DNA from: Paramecium sonneborni
Taxonomy: Eukaryota; Ciliophora; Oligohymenophorea; Peniculida; Parameciidae
Length of the DNA: 64,000 nucleotides
Direction: 5' to 3'
Assembly: GCA_905182985.1 (NCBI GenBank)
Contig: CAJJDN010000010.1
Location: forward strand, 471,838-535,837
A program made the position numbers and the translations under genes. The notes under the pieces are model-generated. The model was not told the origin of the DNA and ran no database searches. It worked only from the letters and a program-made list of their open reading frames with translations. Below are positions 61,896 through 64,000 of this stretch, piece by piece. Numbering within the stretch: position 1 is the first letter of the stretch; each line of letters opens with the position of its first letter.

Positions 61896-64000
61896 ATGTT
61901 TAGAGACTAAAATATAATTGATTTTAGATATCTTGTTCTACTACTCACATGCACTACTGATCTCTTATTTTTTATGATTGAGACTTTTAAGCAAGAGTTT
62001 CATACAAAATAAGCTATTTGGATTAATTTCTCCATGTATATTATACTTTTAAGTAAATCATTAGTCTTATATTAGCTTTGTATCTCTGTTTTTATTTTTT
62101 ATTTAAAAAAAGAAGGAGAAACTAAACTTTTTTATTAGATTTACTATTCTTTTGTTATTTCATTTCCAAGTGCTTATATTAAACAATTTATATACAGCCT
62201 TCTGATTATTTTGGGATTATTTATTTACTCATATTTTTTCATCTATTTTAAGGAACTTTTAAATAGCAACATATTAAAATTATACTTCCATTTATTTTGT
62301 TCATACATATTGTTTATCAAATTAATTAGGAAAAAAATCAAAATCAAAATTCCCATTCTATCTCATTCCTATTTTAAATCTTATTTTTGATAATTGCTTT
62401 ACTCAATGAATTTTAAATCTAATTATCGAACATATCATTATAAAATCAATCAATTAATAATTAAGAGTAAATAGGCAATTAATTAGATTATTTAAATGGA
62501 ATAATTAATAATTTAAATATAGGAGTTTTAGTTTATGATCAAAGCTATAAATTAATCTATAAAACTTAATATATGGATAAAATCGAATCTATTTTAGAAT
62601 CCCAAAATTAAACTGAAAATGTTACTTACAATCCTAATCGATCAGAATCTTAAAATATAGTAAATCTTAAATTATTAACTCAAAAATAAACTGATAATAT
62701 ATCCTTTTTAGATGATATTAAAGTAAGTGGTTATTGTCTTAATGAAAATATTGTTAAAAAAACCTTTTCTTTAAAATAAATAATTGAAAATGTTCAAACT
62801 AATGATATTGAATATAACTATTATAAATTTAAAACATTTGGATCTAATTAGGAAAAATTAAGATATTATTTAAAATTTTCATTAATGAATTAGAAAAATT
62901 AAACTTAGTTTATATTTTCTTTTTAAGTATATTAATTGTAATTTTTAGTTAATAAACGAAAATTATGGAGATTTTAAAAAAGATTAAAAGTTTAGAAATA
63001 ATCTAATAAGCTCATTTAGCCACAAATTAAAAACTCCTTTGCATACAGTTATTACATATTTAGAAACCTGTATAAATGATGAAAAGTTGACGAAATAATT
63101 TATAGATACATATATAAAACCTTGTTATTGGAACTCAAAGATATTGCTATATACAATTTAAGACATTTTAGATTATGTTTCATATTATTCATATTAGAGA
63201 CAAAATTTGGATGTAAAAAACATAAACATAATGAAATTAATAGCAGAAATAAAGGATTTAATTATAACTTAATGTAGTTAGAAGAATATATCATTTAGAA
63301 TCATTTACAATAATGAAGATTTTGATTAAATTTAAGAGTAAAAGAAAGATATGTATTATTGAATAGATTTATAATAGAATTTGTTTTGTATAATCAGATC
63401 TGAATAAGTTAATGAGAATTCTAGTGAATTTATTAAATAATGCATATAGATATACACCTTAAGGAGGATTCATAGAATTGGATATTGAAGAAGTGAGAAG
63501 TGGGAATTCAAGATAAATTTAATTTATTGTTTCTGATAGTGGTGTAGGATTAAGTTAATAAGCTTAAGAAGAAATAGCTAAGTAAATGTAAATACATCAA
63601 TATCAATAATAAATGAGATCAAGAAAGGTATGTAAGATTAAAAATTATAATAGTAAAGTTAATTGTTAACTTAATCAGTAGATAAAGGGAAAAGTTAATA
63701 AAATTCAAATCAGAAAAACGAAGTATTAGGGATAAGTTTGAAGATAACAACAAAATTGATATATTAATTAAATGGATCTTGTCCATTTAAAATAGAAAGT
63801 TTACCAGGTTAAGGATCGAAGTTTAAGTTTTCTATAGGTGATTTAGATTTGCCAAGTGGATAACATCCTTAATCTGCTATAAGGTTAAGAAATTTGGAAT
63901 CCTTGAGATCTAATAGAATATTAGTAGATTTTCTAACATTATAATAAGAAGCTAATTGCGAGGTTGAGAATGAAAAAGCTGTAGTTGGATAAATAAAAAA
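61896..64000 (+). CDS. Membrane sensor histidine kinase (3' end beyond window)
   Basis: At least 660 aa; runs off the right edge. About six N-terminal membrane segments (YLVLLLTCTTDLLFFMI, FSMYIILL then LYLCFYFLF, LDLLFFCYFISKCL, YFGIIYLLIFFHLF, IILPFILFIHIVYQ, SFLFQILFLIIALLNEF), a PAS-like stretch (LNGIINNLNIGVLVYDQSYK), then HisKA SSFSHKLKTPLHTVITYLE with the phospho-acceptor His, N box LVNLLNNAYRYTPQGG, G1 VSDSGVGLSQQ, and GQGSKFKFSI (G2). Introns: 62053-62075, 62927-62948, 63353-63377, and one near 63627-63652. Two-component kinases are expanded in ciliates; a receiver domain may follow outside. Confidence 0.87.

Overview
The window is nuclear DNA of a ciliate, almost certainly a Paramecium. 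Protein-coding frames stay open only when TAA and TAG are read as glutamine and TGA is the sole stop. Introns are tiny (mostly 20-29 nt, GTA...TAG), base composition is very AT-rich, genes are packed with spacers of tens of bases, and families are eukaryotic, often alveolate (CDPK, ciliary SHIPPO-repeat protein, ankyrin-bromodomain protein). No telomere repeat, rRNA, CRISPR or recognisable transposon was seen. All gene models here were hand-translated with that code and hand-spliced. Where spliced lengths divide by three and join conserved motifs the models are solid; weaker ones are flagged.

Layout, left to right. 0.1-7 kb: KIFBP homologue, a Q-rich gene broken by an assembly join, TAF9, an N-myristoylated STK32-like kinase, ribosomal stalk protein P2. 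7-14 kb: CAMK-like kinase, rhomboid-like membrane protein, SHIPPO-repeat axonemal protein, small four-helix membrane protein, PEX11, a basic protein. 14-29 kb: B-box/WD40 protein, TRF4-type poly(A) polymerase, acyl-CoA oxidase-like protein, cytochrome b5, TBC Rab-GAP, DHHC palmitoyltransferase, coiled-coil protein, peroxisomal MaoC hydratase (spanning a false gap). 29-45 kb: small unknown proteins, VTT membrane protein, arrestin-like, cyclic-nucleotide-binding and EF-hand proteins, TTD14-like ATPase, ankyrin-bromodomain protein, MFS transporter. 45-64 kb: tRNA-Gly(UCC), CDPK, a gene with in-frame TGAs, a secreted protein, PEX1, WDR24 (GATOR2), a 1.2-kaa unknown protein, and a membrane histidine kinase running off the right edge.

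Themes. Peroxisome biology recurs (PEX11, acyl-CoA oxidase-like, PTS1-bearing hydratase, PEX1), though scattered over 42 kb. Calcium/phosphorylation/lipidation signalling is prominent: three kinases, CDPK, several EF-hand proteins, five proteins starting with N-myristoylation motifs, and a DHHC enzyme.

Assembly caution. Both N runs (1 N at 3317; 900 N at 26584-27483) are flanked by perfect direct copies of the same sequence (1187 bp and 274 bp). These are best explained as overlapping contigs that were never merged, so the true sequence is about 2.36 kb shorter and both interrupted genes are intact.
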